Source: Hedera helix
Taxonomy: Eukaryota; Streptophyta; Magnoliopsida; Apiales; Araliaceae
Direction of reading: 5' to 3'
Assembly: GCA_947179155.2 (NCBI GenBank)
Contig: OX359265.1
Coordinates: 9,362,477 to 9,426,476 of the forward strand
DNA: 64,000 nt
Of the stretch, positions 47,691 to 60,246 are shown one piece after another (within the stretch, counting starts at the first letter, position 1; the number at the start of each line of letters is the position of its first letter). The notes under the pieces were generated by a model that did not search any database, was not told where the DNA came from, and saw only the letters and a list, made by a program, of their open reading frames with translations. Both the position numbers and the translations under genes were made by a program.

Positions 47691-49559
47691 ATGAATTTTT
47701 TTATATGGTTTCTCATATGGGCGTCTTTTGTTTACTCATGTTATGCTCAACAATTTTATGATGCAACATTGTGCACTTCAGATACTAATTATCCCGGCAC
47801 ACAATATGCCTGCAGTTCCTTCAAGAAATCTTGTCAAACATTCTTGGTCTATAGAGCTAACCAAGAATTTCAAACTATCTCGAGTATCTCCACCTTGTTC
47901 AATGTGGTAGTTGATGATTTACTCACTTTGAACAACTTAACTTCTTCTTCGCAGATTCTTGATCCGGGTAGAGAAGTTCTTGTTCCCATTAATTGTTCTT
48001 GTAATGGTCAGTTTTTTCGGGCAAATTCAGGCTATAGCGTGCCTAATAATACAACGTTCTCGGAGATTGCTTGTGGGGTTTATGAGGGTTTAGTGAAATC
48101 GATAACCCTAGTGGAAGAAAATTTGTCTCATGAAAACAATGTTAAGGTTGGTTCTATGCTTCATGTCCCATTAAAATGTGCTTGCCCTGATAATAATGTG
48201 TCCACTTTTGATTGGGTTAAGTACTTTGTGACATACCCTCTTGTGGAAGGGGATTATACAAATAAGGTGGGGGGGAAATTTGGTATCCCCACTGAGGATA
48301 TTTGGGCAGCTAACCATTTAGATTCTACCTCAACTGTTTATCCAAACACTACCATTTTAGTCCCCTTGAAAAATGAACCATTCATTCACTTCAACCTTCC
48401 AGATTATGAGCCTCCTACGCCAGGTTTCCTCCCCACAGTTCAGGTAGAACAGACAAAAAACACAAAGCTGAAGAAATTGTACATTGCAGGTTCTGTTGTG
48501 GGCTTTTCACTAGTTCTTTTGACACTGCTTGGTTGTGGTTTATATGTTAAAGCCATCAGGAAATGGAAGGCTGAGAAGTTTCATCATTGTTCAGCTCGTA
48601 GGAGCTCAATGACTTCTTTTTCAACTCCAATAAGCTCACCATTATCCGCGCCTACTCCTAGAAGCTCCACAAATTCTTGTTTATCTCCGGATCTTCTTGT
48701 TGGACTAAAGTACACTTTGTGCAGTTACAGCACAGAGGAAATCAGAGAAGCAACAAGCGATTTTAATGAGCATACTAAGATAAGTGGCTATGTGTATAAG
48801 GGTACGATTGATAATACTGAAGTGATGATCAAACAGATGAGATTTGAAGATATTCGTCAAGTTATTGATATACATTCTAAGATCAACCATGTCAATATCA
48901 TGAAACTTCTTGGTGTTAGTTATGGTGAGAGTGATTTTTCTTGGTCTTATCTTGTGTTTGAACATCCAGCTAATGGTTCCTTAAGAGGTTGTTTGTCGAA
49001 TTCATCCAAGTCTAATATTAGATGGCATCGACGAACTCAAATAGCTTTTGATGTAGCAAAAGGGCTTCATTATTTGCACTATTGTATGGTTCCTCCACAT
49101 ACTCACATGAGCATAAATACTAGAAACATTTTTGTTACACCGAACTGGAGGGCGAAACTTGCAGTATCAGGTACAACTCCTGCTGTGGGTTGTTCTAATG
49201 AAAATGAAATTATGCCAAGTGTTGGAGGGTGGATTGCACCAGAGCATCTCCTTAACGGATTGGCATCCGAAAAGGTGGACATTTTTGCATTTGGGGTTGT
49301 TTTGCTTGAGCTAATGTCGGCGAGGGAGGACTTAGAAGGGAGATTGTTTAGAGAATCTATTGGATTTTTGGGAGGGGGAGCAAGTGAAGGGGGTTGTTTT
49401 GAGCAGCTGAGGAATTTTATGGACCCTTGTTTGAAGGAGGATTATCCTCTTGCTGAAGCTCTATGCTTAGCAGTTTTGGCTAAAGCTTGTGTGGAAGATG
49501 ATCCACTTCATAGGCCTTCTATGGATGATATCATTAAAGTTCTTGCCAGAATGGTATGA
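47691..49559 (+). CDS. LYK4: LysM receptor-like pseudokinase, LYK4-type
   Basis: An intact single-exon 622-aa membrane protein. Residues 1-20 are a signal peptide. The ectodomain (about 21-260) has three LysM modules separated by the CXC pairs C102/C104 and C163/C165. A transmembrane helix spans about 263-287, then a Ser-rich juxtamembrane stretch, and a kinase-like domain at about 350-622. The invariant Lys is present (K381, VMIKQ), but the glycine loop is reduced (ISGYVYKG). HRD is replaced by HMS (472-474) and DFG by SGT (493-495), so it should not phosphorylate. LYK4/LYK5-type proteins bind chitin oligomers at the plasma membrane and signal through the active kinase CERK1 (family knowledge). 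The start is the first in-frame Met and opens the signal peptide. The exact LYK4 versus LYK5/LYR assignment needs a tree. Confidence 0.93.
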   Translation: MNFFIWFLIWASFVYSCYAQQFYDATLCTSDTNYPGTQYACSSFKKSCQTFLVYRANQEFQTISSISTLFNVVVDDLLTLNNLTSSSQILDPGREVLVPINCSCNGQFFRANSGYSVPNNTTFSEIACGVYEGLVKSITLVEENLSHENNVKVGSMLHVPLKCACPDNNVSTFDWVKYFVTYPLVEGDYTNKVGGKFGIPTEDIWAANHLDSTSTVYPNTTILVPLKNEPFIHFNLPDYEPPTPGFLPTVQVEQTKNTKLKKLYIAGSVVGFSLVLLTLLGCGLYVKAIRKWKAEKFHHCSARRSSMTSFSTPISSPLSAPTPRSSTNSCLSPDLLVGLKYTLCSYSTEEIREATSDFNEHTKISGYVYKGTIDNTEVMIKQMRFEDIRQVIDIHSKINHVNIMKLLGVSYGESDFSWSYLVFEHPANGSLRGCLSNSSKSNIRWHRRTQIAFDVAKGLHYLHYCMVPPHTHMSINTRNIFVTPNWRAKLAVSGTTPAVGCSNENEIMPSVGGWIAPEHLLNGLASEKVDIFAFGVVLLELMSAREDLEGRLFRESIGFLGGGASEGGCFEQLRNFMDPCLKEDYPLAEALCLAVLAKACVEDDPLHRPSMDDIIKVLARMV

Positions 49560-49760
49560 CTTTCAAGAATCAAACTTTTTTCATTACCATGTATACTAAT
49601 GAATGTTTGGGATTTTATTATGACTAATCTGCTGGATTCTCTCTATCTTTTTGTCTTGTACATATGAACGAACCCTTTTGGTACAAAAATCTTGTGTTAG
49701 TTCTAAATTCTGAAATTTGAATTGAAAGATCATGCCTGAATTACCACATAGGGTTCGTTC
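49560..49760 (+). other. 3' untranslated region of LYK4-like gene
   Basis: Follows the TGA. Contains CAAGAATCAAACTTTTTTCA and TTTTATTATGACTAATCTGC, which recur downstream in the partial duplicates. No AATAAA within this stretch. Confidence 0.5.
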
Positions 49761-49935
49761 GGTTACTAGTATTTGCAAAGATGGCGTTTGGACCCATTTT
49801 GGTGCGTTGTGTTTGAACCCCAAACTCTACATTTGTGAATTAAATAAATTGCATTCGACATAAATTGTGCTTTTCAAGTGCGTTTTAAAACACTCCAAAT
49901 GCTACCCTGTATTTAAATATATACTACATAATTAC

Positions 49936-50125
49936 TAGAATTTTATTATGACTAATATATTGCGTTTCTCTCTATCTATTTGCACCTTTTTGGTACAAAA
50001 ATCTTGTGTGGAAGATGATCCACTCCATAGGCCTTCTATGGATGATATCATTAAAAGCTCTTGGCAGAATGGTATGAATTTCAAGAATCAAACTTTTTCA
50101 TTACCATGTATACTAATGAATGGAA
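49936..50125 (+). pseudogene. Partial duplicate of LYK4 3' end (first)
   Basis: UTR-like sequence (TTTTATTATGACTAAT...GGTACAAAAATCTTGTG) runs directly into a copy of the last coding part, readable as CVEDDPLHRPSMDDIIK, then into the UTR start (AATTTCAAGAATCAAAC). The junction falls at CTTGTGT, which occurs in the gene both in the CDS (near 49,487) and in the UTR (near 49,691). The coding copy frameshifts after DDIIK. It lacks the rest of the kinase domain and cannot work. Confidence 0.85.
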
Positions 50126-50305
50126 AATGGATTATATGTCAGACTAATTTTATGTGGATTGTGGATTGCAACTAACATGAAACTGAAAACGATAAAATAA
50201 AACAGTAATATGTGGGTCTCATTCTTTACACCCTTCTATCTCATATTTGCACTTAAGTCACATTTAACAAGGACATGAATTTATTGGCATATATAGCAAT
50301 ATTAT

Positions 50306-50455
50306 TGATGAATTATTGGGATTTTATTATGACTAATCTGCTGGACCTCTCTCTTTCTTTTTGCTTTGTACCTATGCCCTTTTTGGTAAAAAAATCTTGT
50401 GTTAGTTCTTGATTCTGAAATATAAAGTGAAAGATCATGTCTGAATTATAACATT
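50306..50455 (+). repeat. Partial duplicate of LYK4 3' UTR (second)
   Basis: GGGATTTTATTATGACTAAT through TCTTGTGTTAGTTCT and GAAAGATCATG(T/C)CTGAATTA repeats the UTR at 49,610-49,745 with scattered differences. No coding part. Confidence 0.85.
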
Positions 50456-50730
50456 GACAATTTTGCTGGCTTATGTTGTTGTTCTTTCTTTTTGGCTGAA
50501 GCAGCATGGTGTATGAAAAGCATTAAAAGGGTATCACTATAAAATAATGAATTACTACTTAATCATAAATCTGACCTAAACTTGTCCCATCTTGATTATT
50601 GTATTGGAGCTTCACCAAATTGCGGGCTGTTGTTTGATGAAATTTGGCACACATATTTGGACGAATATATAATTAGCATATTCGGTTTCTAAATTACAAA
50701 AATAATTCTTATGATAAAACAAATTATTTT
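50456..50730. other. Intergenic, no gene seen
   Basis: Nothing recognised between the UTR duplicate and the small hAT element. Confidence 0.5.
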
Positions 50731-50738
50731 CATACAAA

Positions 50739-51273
50739 CAGGGACATAGACACATTAGGAGTTATGGGGTCAATTGACTCCATTAAAAAAAAAATATAAT
50801 ATATGGCCAAATTTTGAATGTTATATACAAATTAACCTCACTAAAATTTTGTAAAATTTCTAATATATGGGGGCCAAATTGAAAATTTATAACTTTATCA
50901 CTTAAATCTCAATTTCATATCATTTCTACCTCCTTTATATAAGATATATGTATATTCATATATTCTTCATAAACTAATTAATAATTTATTTTATATTATT
51001 TGTTGAAAGAATTAATTATTTATAAACAATTTGTCTTTAGAAAAATTTATTAGGGGCCAATAGGGTGTATATATACATGCATATAAATATATATAGAGTT
51101 AAGAATTATTATATTATCATTGTAATCAAATATATGCTTCATATATGCAATTCGAAAGTATAAAATTATTCAAAAAAATTGGCTCAGGGCCTTTCCCCCG
51201 AACCCCTGCTAGATTATTTATAACCTCATAATAATTTTGACCTCACTAAATATAAATTATGGCTTCGTCACTG
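50739..51273. mobile_element. Small hAT-like non-autonomous element
   Basis: 535 bp with imperfect inverted ends CAGGGACATAGACA/CAGTGACGAAGCCA (10 of 14) and 8-bp flanks CATACAAA (50,731-50,738) and AATACAAA (51,274-51,281), 7 of 8 matching. The interior has no ORF. Confidence 0.6.
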
Positions 51274-51436
51274 AATACAAAGAAAAGAAACTTAAATTGT
51301 TTGTGTGATGCTTTTTAGGAGTAGTATATTTATGCAATTTTTAATTTTTAACTTTTTTTAACAATTAAAATCATTGCAAAAGGAAAATCAAGAAAAGTCA
51401 TCAGCTTTTAACTGATAGTTGTAGTTGAATAACATT

Positions 51437-53969
51437 TGTGATGCCCCCAAATTTGAGCCTACATAGTCCAATTTGAGTCGCCAAAAATACATAACAATTA
51501 TTACAAAACAGTGTAAAGCACAAACATACAAAACTCAGTAATACACAACTAAGTTTTCATCATTATTTTCACTCTATTTTACAATATAGTGAAGACTATC
51601 AACTACAAACTTGGATCATCACTCCATTCCCCGGCTAGTCCCAGCTACACTCTCATTTCTTAAAGAACAATGTAATAAAAAGAAAAAATGATCTCAAATA
51701 ACCAAGTAAAGAAATATCACAACTAAAATAACGATGAATAAATTATCATTAGCTTTTAATAATTGAGTTATTAATAGAATATAATAAACAATAAGTTTTA
51801 GATTAATAATAACAGTGAAATAAACAATCAATTAGGATAATCATGTAGACTATGATGTCTACTAGCTTCCTTTTTTTTAAAAAAATTAACTTTTATCATC
51901 TGAAACACCACTGGTCATGATCATGTCAAACAATAGTTCTTCTTTGCCCCAGACCAAAGAGAACATTCACCACGTACCCTAAAAGACACTCAACAATTAT
52001 ATTGTCTTTGTCCTAGGCCAAAAACATTTACCAATCTTATCATCTGTGCCACATGCCACATATATTCACCAATTATATTATTTTTACACACAGGTCAAAG
52101 ATATTCACAACAACTTGATTCTTGATGATTATAATAAATAACAGTGATATAATGATGAATAGAAGAATAAAATAATAGGATAAACAATAGATATCGAAAG
52201 TTTACAATTTTACTTTGCCTAGAGTCAAATAATGTCCAAATTATCAACATGATGTGGAGTCAAATTTAAAAATGATGTTCAACATCCATAGTTTAAAGTT
52301 CAATAGAGATATTCAAGTAAATAGGAAAGTTCACATGAAATGATATTAAATGAAGCGCAAATTATTAAGGAACATATAATCATTTCAGGAATTTTACCCA
52401 ACAATACATATTATAGTAAGTTTAAAAGTATGAAATAAAATGATATCTTTTACCTTAACATGTGATTGAATAATGATTAAAATGAGGTTGATCGTTATAT
52501 ATATATATAACTAAATTAGTAATTATCACATATAAATATCATGGTGTATACCAATTCATATGAAATCATCAAAAGTGATTTGATAGTAAAAATTGGTGTA
52601 GTGTACAGAATAAAATATAATAAACTTCAAAATAGTATTTGAAAATAATATTTCAAAAGGATCTTCAAGAGAAAGTTTTTCAAAATGAATCTTCTAAGGA
52701 AGATTTATAAATACCGTGTGATGTGTGTGGTTATTAGACTAACTATTATGAAAAGACTTACTTGAATAACACTTGTACTCTTACAGATCTTCACAAATAT
52801 ACACGATAGTTTAACCACACTTAGAGAGAACTTACACAAAGTAATATTTAAAGAGTGAAAGAAAGAATATACAAAGAAGTTTATGAAAAATTATTAAGTT
52901 AAGATCTCTATTTATAGCCAAAAATCTTATCATAATCCAAGATTTTCTAATTTAATCAAAACCGTATATTTCAAGATAATGTTTAATACATAGCACACAT
53001 TTCATTTTTTAAGATTTCTTTAATCTAAACCATTCGTTTCAAATTCTATAATTATTATAGTATCTTTAATCTATACCATTCATTTTAGATTTTCTTTAGT
53101 CTATATTGTTCATTTAATAAAATAATTAACTTTATATATAAAATAATTAAGTTTATATATAAAACAACTAACTTTATAGAATATATCATAATAAAATAAT
53201 TAACTTTACATAATTTATATAAAGTAAATAACTTTATATAATTTATTATAATAAAACAAATAACTTTATAAATTCAATTATTCAACAATAATTCATAATT
53301 ATTCATTATTATAACCAATTGTTGTAGATGCATTGTAATTGACTTTCTGAGTTAAAGAATCACAATACTAGCAAAGATATACTGAAATATCAACTAACAA
53401 TGAAATACAACAATTAAATTAACGTCACAACAGTGATAACAATAATAAATAAAGACAAGGAAAGAACAGGTTACTGTAACACTTATTAGTTTTAATAATA
53501 TGAATTATTGTGCATATACTACTGTGATCATTATTAGTTCAATAAAGTCAAATACTGTGTAATGACAATTATTGATTCAATAATGTGAAATACTACGCAA
53601 TGACAATTATTGATAAAATACTGTGCAACACCGTGTGCTACTGTGTAATACCATGTGCTATTATTCTTTTATCACCTATTATTTTAACAGTTAAAAGTGA
53701 TAATACTGTTGACAGTTTTTATTTAAAAAGATTATTATTGTCGTTTCTATATCTGACAATATTTCTTTGTGGGGTCCACTAATTTTTAGTTATTTCGGCA
53801 CCGTCGTACGAATCGAATATTCTCCAACAAAACGAATATTCTCCGACAAGAAAAAATTTGCATAAAATATTTTTAACTTTAATGTTTGTCTATTTAGCCA
53901 CTTACCGTTTCAAAAAAAAAATGTATGAATAAAAATTAAATTGTATTTCATAAAAGTCGGGATCTTACA
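51437..53969 (-). repeat. Solo LTR, Del/Tekay type
   Basis: 2,533 bp from TGTGATGCCCCC to GTCGGGATCTTACA, flanked on both sides by ACATT (51,432-51,436; 53,970-53,974). Its ends match those of the LARD LTR, while the middle does not obviously. With no internal region, it is the product of LTR-LTR recombination. Minus orientation is inferred from the end motifs. No GC cassette was seen. Confidence 0.9.
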
Positions 53970-54109
53970 ACATTTAAATAATGTAGTACGTTATAATTAT
54001 AATATTGGTTGTAACATTTAGATAATATGGTACGTTATATAATTACAAGATTGGTTGTTGTAATCATCATATCATAACATTTTGTCTCAATATTAACAGT
54101 TGGGACATT

Positions 54110-55090
54110 ACTTTGGCTTACAGAGTGTTTTTTTTATAAAATATTAAATACTTTAATATCAAAGGCTAAGAAATTTTGCACTAAAGATAAAACAGTCGTT
54201 TTGAAAACTAATATGAAAAAATCATTTGTTACTATTCCGAGAACTATCACCTTGTTGGAGATAAATCTCCCAGATCAATGGGCTTTATTAGGAGGTTCAA
54301 CTCCTGAGCCTACTAAAAATGTTAATATGAATATTGAACAAATAATTCGGACTCCTGAAAGAGATGTTATTGTTCAATTTGATCAACCTCAAGATTGGCA
54401 AGATTTCATATAATTGAGTTTAGTAAAACTAATATTGTCCCTATTAGAGCCTTTACTTCATCAATTTCCCAAGAATAATGCAGAAAGTATTGTAGGGACT
54501 CAAGAGTCTTTTTCAAATATTCCTCATGGAATATACAGAGAAGACCACAGGAGTAAATCTGTTAAATGTAAGTTCCCTACACCTTTATAATTAAATTTTT
54601 CTATAAATGTTCTTTTTGATGAATTTATTATTAATAAAGAAGAAATAAATAATTAATTTTATCAAGAAAAATATAATTTTTTAGAAGAGAGTATTTAAAA
54701 ATCATTCAAAAAGAAGAATTAAATGCCTTAAAGGAAAGTTTTTATACATATTTAAAAAATAATAGAATCATAATTCCTTTCATAAACTATTTTTTTTTTG
54801 TACTAAAAACCTTAAAGACAGAGAAATTGGAATGATTGAAACTTATTATAAAAATTGAGAAACTAAAAATGGTTAAAGCATTATTGTTATTCATCCTCCT
54901 TTTTTAAGACAAAAATATAATATATTACTGAAATAAATTCCAAAATCTATGAGATATAGATAATGGAATGTGAGATTATAAAGCATAAACTGCAAATATC
55001 ACAAGCATTACATAATGTAAACTAATTCTCCTGAAACAACTATAAAGGAACAAAGCATAATCCTAAGAGGTCTATTAACTATTCAGGAAG
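54110..55090 (+). pseudogene. Caulimovirid polyprotein remnant: movement-protein end and linker
   Basis: The longest open part is 54,201-54,413 (70 codons; includes IPRTITLLEINLPDQWALL), read through from about 54,130. Beyond its TAA, short homologous-looking pieces appear in changing frames (FYTYLKNNRIIIPFINYF near 54,740; IHPPFLRQKY near 54,890). Identification rests on overall resemblance and on the coat region downstream, so the movement-protein label is tentative. Confidence 0.5.
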
Positions 55091-56758
55091 ATATCAGAGA
55101 GGTGCCCCTACTGTAGGAAGAAATCAAATTATTTTCACTCTTTACCCTGCTGCATCAGAGCTATTATGTTATTGCTACAACTACACAATAGGCTCTGAAA
55201 CTTCTTTCTACTTCCTCTACTACTGCTGTTACATACATCGCCACAAAATGGAACTATCCTATATTTGTTGTACTTCTTTCAATATTTTCTGCATTATGCT
55301 ATTTTTCTACAATGCACGTCTCATATAAACGTACCCCCCTCTGCTGCATATTCCATGCCTTTTGCTACTCCGTTGCTGTTAACTCTATAGGTTTTACAAA
55401 ATAAGAAGTCGTATTTTCCAAAAACTAGAAGGAGTTAACAATCTGCAGCAGCCCACCATGCAGTTGCATTTACGATGACTTTATTAACAATTACCGTCCA
55501 ACACATATACTCACCTTCCAACACTGACTTATTCCTTTGTAGCCATATATTCCAAACAATTGCAAAAGATATAATACTAAGTTTTCTACAAATAATTTTA
55601 TTATAACACCTCTATTGTCCAAGAGTTGAAACCATTGAATTAGAATGTACCCATGTAATTCCCACCCATTTAAGCACATAACACCAAATTAACCAAGCCC
55701 AATAGCATTGTAACATAACATGATCAATGTTTTCTCCCCTACAATGACACTAACAACATACATTTGACTGCTCCTCCTCTAATAATCTTTGATTGAATAA
55801 TACATCTCTCACTGACAATGCATCATAACAGACTAACCATAAGAATACCTGCACTTTAAAAGGTATCCCTTTAATCCATACTTTGTGTCCTATCTCTGAA
55901 CATAATTCATCATTTCCCTGCTCCAAAATCTATATACTATTGTTCACTAATAATAAACCTTTTTCATCTCCTTTCCACAATAATCTGTCATCTATCTCCT
56001 CTTGTAAAATAACATGTCCAACAAATTATTTTAGATCTTCTAGTTGCTCCATTTTTCACTATCTAAGAACTCTCTTAACACTTATATTCCATTCCACTTC
56101 CTCATTAATAAATCCTTTCCAGTAATCATCCATATTAGCTTCTTTGTCCCGTGCTAAATAGAAAGTCTTCTTAAATTTAGAATTCAATATTTCATTCTTG
56201 CACCATTTATCCAGCCAAAATCTGATTTGTTTCACATTCCCCAATTTTTATTCCCATTTCTGTCCACCAATTACTTCCTCTATCTTTTCTAAATTGCACA
56301 AACTTAACACATCCTTCCATACCCATGAGAAATATTTATTTTGATTCACTGCAGGTATATCTTTTAGGTCACCACAGTCCTTTCAATTGTATTTTACAGA
56401 AACCACACTTCTCCATAAATCTCCATAGTTTGCATAAAACTTCTACCACCGTTTGTTTAACAGAGCACACTTCTTTGATTTTAAAGAAACAATACCAAGT
56501 CCCCCTCTTTCTTTATTTTTGCAGACATTCTTCCAACTTACTTTTACCATCTTACCCCTTTAATATTCACACTCCACATAAAGTTCCTCCTGTACATTTC
56601 TATTTGCTTAATCACTATAGATGGAACCTTAAAAAAAGCCATGTAGTGTAATGGTAAACTAGAAAGTACAAAATTTATTAAAACAATCCTGCCCCCATTG
56701 ATAAATATTTTCCTTTCCAGCTTCTCAACTTAGATCTGAACTTATCCAAAATAGGTTC

Positions 56759-57790
56759 CTATATTACCACCCTCCTTGGATTACTGCTAATATGAATCCC
56801 CAAATAAACAAGAGGTAATTTACCTTCCTTACACCCAAAAAATGAAGCCATTTGTTTCCTTTCTTGATCATTAACTTCAAAAGTATATAACTTACATTTA
56901 TTCTCATTAATTTTCAACCCAAATGCCTGTTGAAAATTCCATAACAACACCTTAAAATTAATTACTTTATTCATACTCCGTTCCCCAAATAAGATGGTAT
57001 CATCTGCAAATTGTGCATGTGTTAGATTTATTTCAAGATTTCCTACTGACACTCCTTTAATTCTCCACACTTCTCACAATCATCCTATGTAACACTTCTC
57101 CTATGATTAAAAATATAAAAGGGGATAATGGGTCTCCTTGTCTAAGCCCTCTTAAAACCTAAAATTCTTTTGTAAGAGATCTGTTATCCAAAATAGATGT
57201 TCTAGTTGGATATAAACATTCTCTTATTCAACCTTTGAATTTTTGTGAAAATTCCATTTCCTTAATAACATTGAACAAGAATGACCAATCTACATTATCA
57301 TAAGCTTTCTCGAAGTCCACCTTCAACACTATCCCTAAATGTTTTTTATTTTTCTTCATCGCATCAAAAAACTTCATTAACTAACAAAATTACATCCATC
57401 ATTTGTCTCCCACCAATGAAGGCCATTTGATTTTGAGCAATTATCCCCCCTATAACATTTCTTAATCTGTTAGCTAAGACTTTAGCTAATATTTTATACA
57501 TATAATTAATCAATGAAATTGGTCTCAGATTATTCACCATTTCCACATTTTCCTTCTTTGAAATTAGAACAATAAATGAGGAATTCAAACCTTTGATGAT
57601 TCTAGCATTTTTGTAAAATTGTTGCATCATCTCCATTATGTCACCTTCCATAAAACCCTAAGCCTTTTTCATAAAATTGAAATTCAGCCCATCCGGTCCA
57701 GGTGCTTTCGATCCTTCATAGCTTTTCACTGCCTCATTGATCTCTTCTTTGGTTAAATCCCTGCTATAAGTAATCTGCCTCCTCCACTGA
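56759..57790 (-). pseudogene. LINE reverse transcriptase fragment
   Basis: Two open pieces at 57,651-57,364 (FIVLISKKENVEMVNNLRPI, AFIGGRQMMD) and 57,070-56,759 (the FADDTILF active site, LPLVYLGIHIS) are separated by a stretch with stops and frame changes. Motif order is that of plant L1 RT. Confidence 0.88.
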
Positions 57791-58329
57791 AAGCTTTATC
57801 AACTTTAATTCATTCAGCTCAATTTGGGATGTTTGTTTTGGTTTGAACAAGTTTTCATAAAACTCCTGAAGGCCCAGCTTAACCTTTATAGGATCTTCAG
57901 TCCACTTTCCTCCAATATTGATTCCACGTAATGCATTTGATCTTCTTCTCATCTTTGCATACATATGAAAATGGTTTGTATTTTTATATCCAACCTTCAG
58001 CCAACTCAATCTTGATTTTTGCTTCCACTCTTTTTCTTCTTCTATGTTTAGTTTCCATAATTTTGCTTGAAGAGATCTTCTCTCCTCTAATTCTATTTCA
58101 TTCCATTCTCTTATTTCCAATTGCTCCTCCAGTTTATCTATTTCCTTCTCAATCTTACAGATTTTGTCCTTAAAATTCACATTACTTTTCCTGAACCAAA
58201 TCTTCATACAGCCTTTCAAAAACTAAATCTTCTTTATTAATTTAAATCCAGCCCAACCTTTAACATTTGTTCTTTCCTAAATCTCTTTGCACATTTCCAA
58301 AAAACCATTTTGAGAGAGCCAATAGTCTA

Positions 58330-58890
58330 TTACCTTGAAAGGTTTTGGACCCCAAATTTTATCTTCATCACTTTTAAAAACCCAGTAACAATGGTCAGAC
58401 AATAACTTTGACATTTTACTTGAAGGCTCTTATAATCCAAAATCCAATTAGTGGTACCTAAGAATCTACATATTTTACTTCTTTTTCCCTTAATTCCATA
58501 CCAGGAGAAAGATTTATCACTCCATGTTGGTCCAATTAACTCTATCTTAGTAATGAAATAATTAAAACATTTCATAATCTTCTTTTTCACCTTACAGTTC
58601 TTTCTTTCATCAACTGTTCTGACAGCATTAAAGTCTCCTACCAGCAATGTTGATTTCCCCTACCATCTTATTATTTCATTTATTTGTGTCTACATTTCCA
58701 CATTCAGTTCATATGATTGAGGCTCATACAGGTTGATAATCATCATTTCCTTTTTTTCTTTTTCGCAAATTCCCCATATTACCACCCAATTTCTACGAGC
58801 TACACCTTCATACATACTAAAAAGATCGATATCCCATAAAGTGATAATACCCCTTGACTCACCTTTCGCTACACACTGAAAACTTTTCAT
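58330..58890 (-). pseudogene. LINE endonuclease fragment
   Basis: Open pieces at 58,890-58,690 and 58,647-58,330 carry the metal-binding GDFN motif and the SFSWYG motif of AP-endonuclease-like LINE nucleases. The terminal SDHC-type motif is degraded. Confidence 0.8.
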
Positions 58891-59984
58891 TTCATTCGCA
58901 TCCCAAATCTTTCTTATCCTTTATTTTTCACATATTTCCATCTTTGTTTGCTGTAATAAACCAAAATCAGTTTTCTCTTCTCATACCACTTTGTTCACCA
59001 TTTTACATTTTACTCCACTGTTAACCCCATGACATTCCAGCTTATGATGATCATTTTTACTCAGATTCTTTAGAGTTCACGTCCACACTTATTTTATTGC
59101 TTTTTTTGACTTGATCCACCCCTTTGAGCAATTTTTGGAACACCTCCCTGATAGCTATTTCCTCTTCAAAATTGTGTATTTTCAGTCCAAGTTATTTGCT
59201 GAAAGTCAGTGTATCCTTTGCTTCATCTTCGTTTATAATTGCAGCATTTTTCATCTTGTGTAAACCGAGTCTATCTTTTCCTTTTGCCTTCCTTTTCTTG
59301 TGTTTTTTTTTCCTATCTTCAATTTTTTTTTTACCCATGTCCCAATCTTCAGCATGTTTTAGATCATCTTTTTCTTGCATTGTATCCCCGCAAATCTCCA
59401 CATTCTCTTTGAATTCAATACATTCCTCACATAAGCAATTACCTTTTTGGTAGTTCCCTATATTCTCCTTTTCAATATGATTCTTATTATAATTCTCCAG
59501 TTGTTGGCCCTCCGAATTCTCAATTTGTTTCATCTCGAGACATTCATTTCTAGTATTCCTCGTACCCTCATTAAATGTTACACATCTGTTATGTATTTCT
59601 TTGTTACTTGAATTTGAGTTTTATGTCTTTTCAGTTTCCCTGTCAATGAAGAAATCACCTTCCTTGCCCACATCAGTATCTTTTCCCCTTGTAACTTTTC
59701 ACATTCCCCTATCTTTTCTTGTGAATGCTTCACTAAATTGTGTCTTTATTCATTCGTCATGTTTGAATCATTGCTCCACTATTCACATTCCCCCATCTTG
59801 TCTAGTGATTGCAATCCTACATTGTGTCGTCGTTCATCCTCCATGACTGGATCAATACTCCATTCCTCAACTTTTGTTTCTTCAATTACTTTGATTACCC
59901 ATCTTTTCTCCCCAAATATTAGTATAATTGAATCTTCAATATTATCCATCATCCTACTGAATCTGCTTTAAGGATTAAGAGAAA

Positions 59985-60246
59985 ACAGATATTAATAAAA
60001 CTATTAAACAAAGAAATTATACTAACCTCTGTTTACAAACAATGGGCAAACAACTTATTAGAATTGAAGATAAAATTAAAAATTTTGAAGAAAACCCCCT
60101 TAATAATGAGAAAAGGTTAAATTCACCTAATGAAATTCATCCGGTAAATATTAAACCACTAATAAAAGTTACTAATAGCAAATTTAATTTAAAACATAAA
60201 CATAATGAAAAATTTATGAAAAATCTTCTTTAAAGACTTAAAAGTA
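59985..60246 (+). pseudogene. Caulimovirid relic, stretch between LINE and MITE
   Basis: A 63-codon open piece at 60,042-60,233 encodes a basic, helical sequence (MGKQLIRIEDKIKNFEEN). It follows the left viral piece once the LINE is removed. Confidence 0.45.

Larger units (their letters stand above)
55090..59975 (-). mobile_element. L1-type LINE, degenerate, inserted in the caulimovirid relic
   Basis: On the minus strand, 5' to 3': an ORF1-like basic and coiled region (about 59,970-59,190), APE-type endonuclease (about 59,040-58,330; LLVGDFNAVR and SFSWYGIKGK), a linker (58,219-57,764), reverse transcriptase (about 57,760-56,760; LRPISLINYMYKILAKVLAN, FADDTILF) and a zinc-binding RT tail (about 56,244-55,490). 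Many stops and frame changes make it inactive. Edges are approximate: no clear A tail or TSD was found. Confidence 0.85.

Noticed and set aside
59124..59971. Plus-strand ORFs of 77-109 codons
   Set aside because: Antisense shadows of the LINE ORF1 region.
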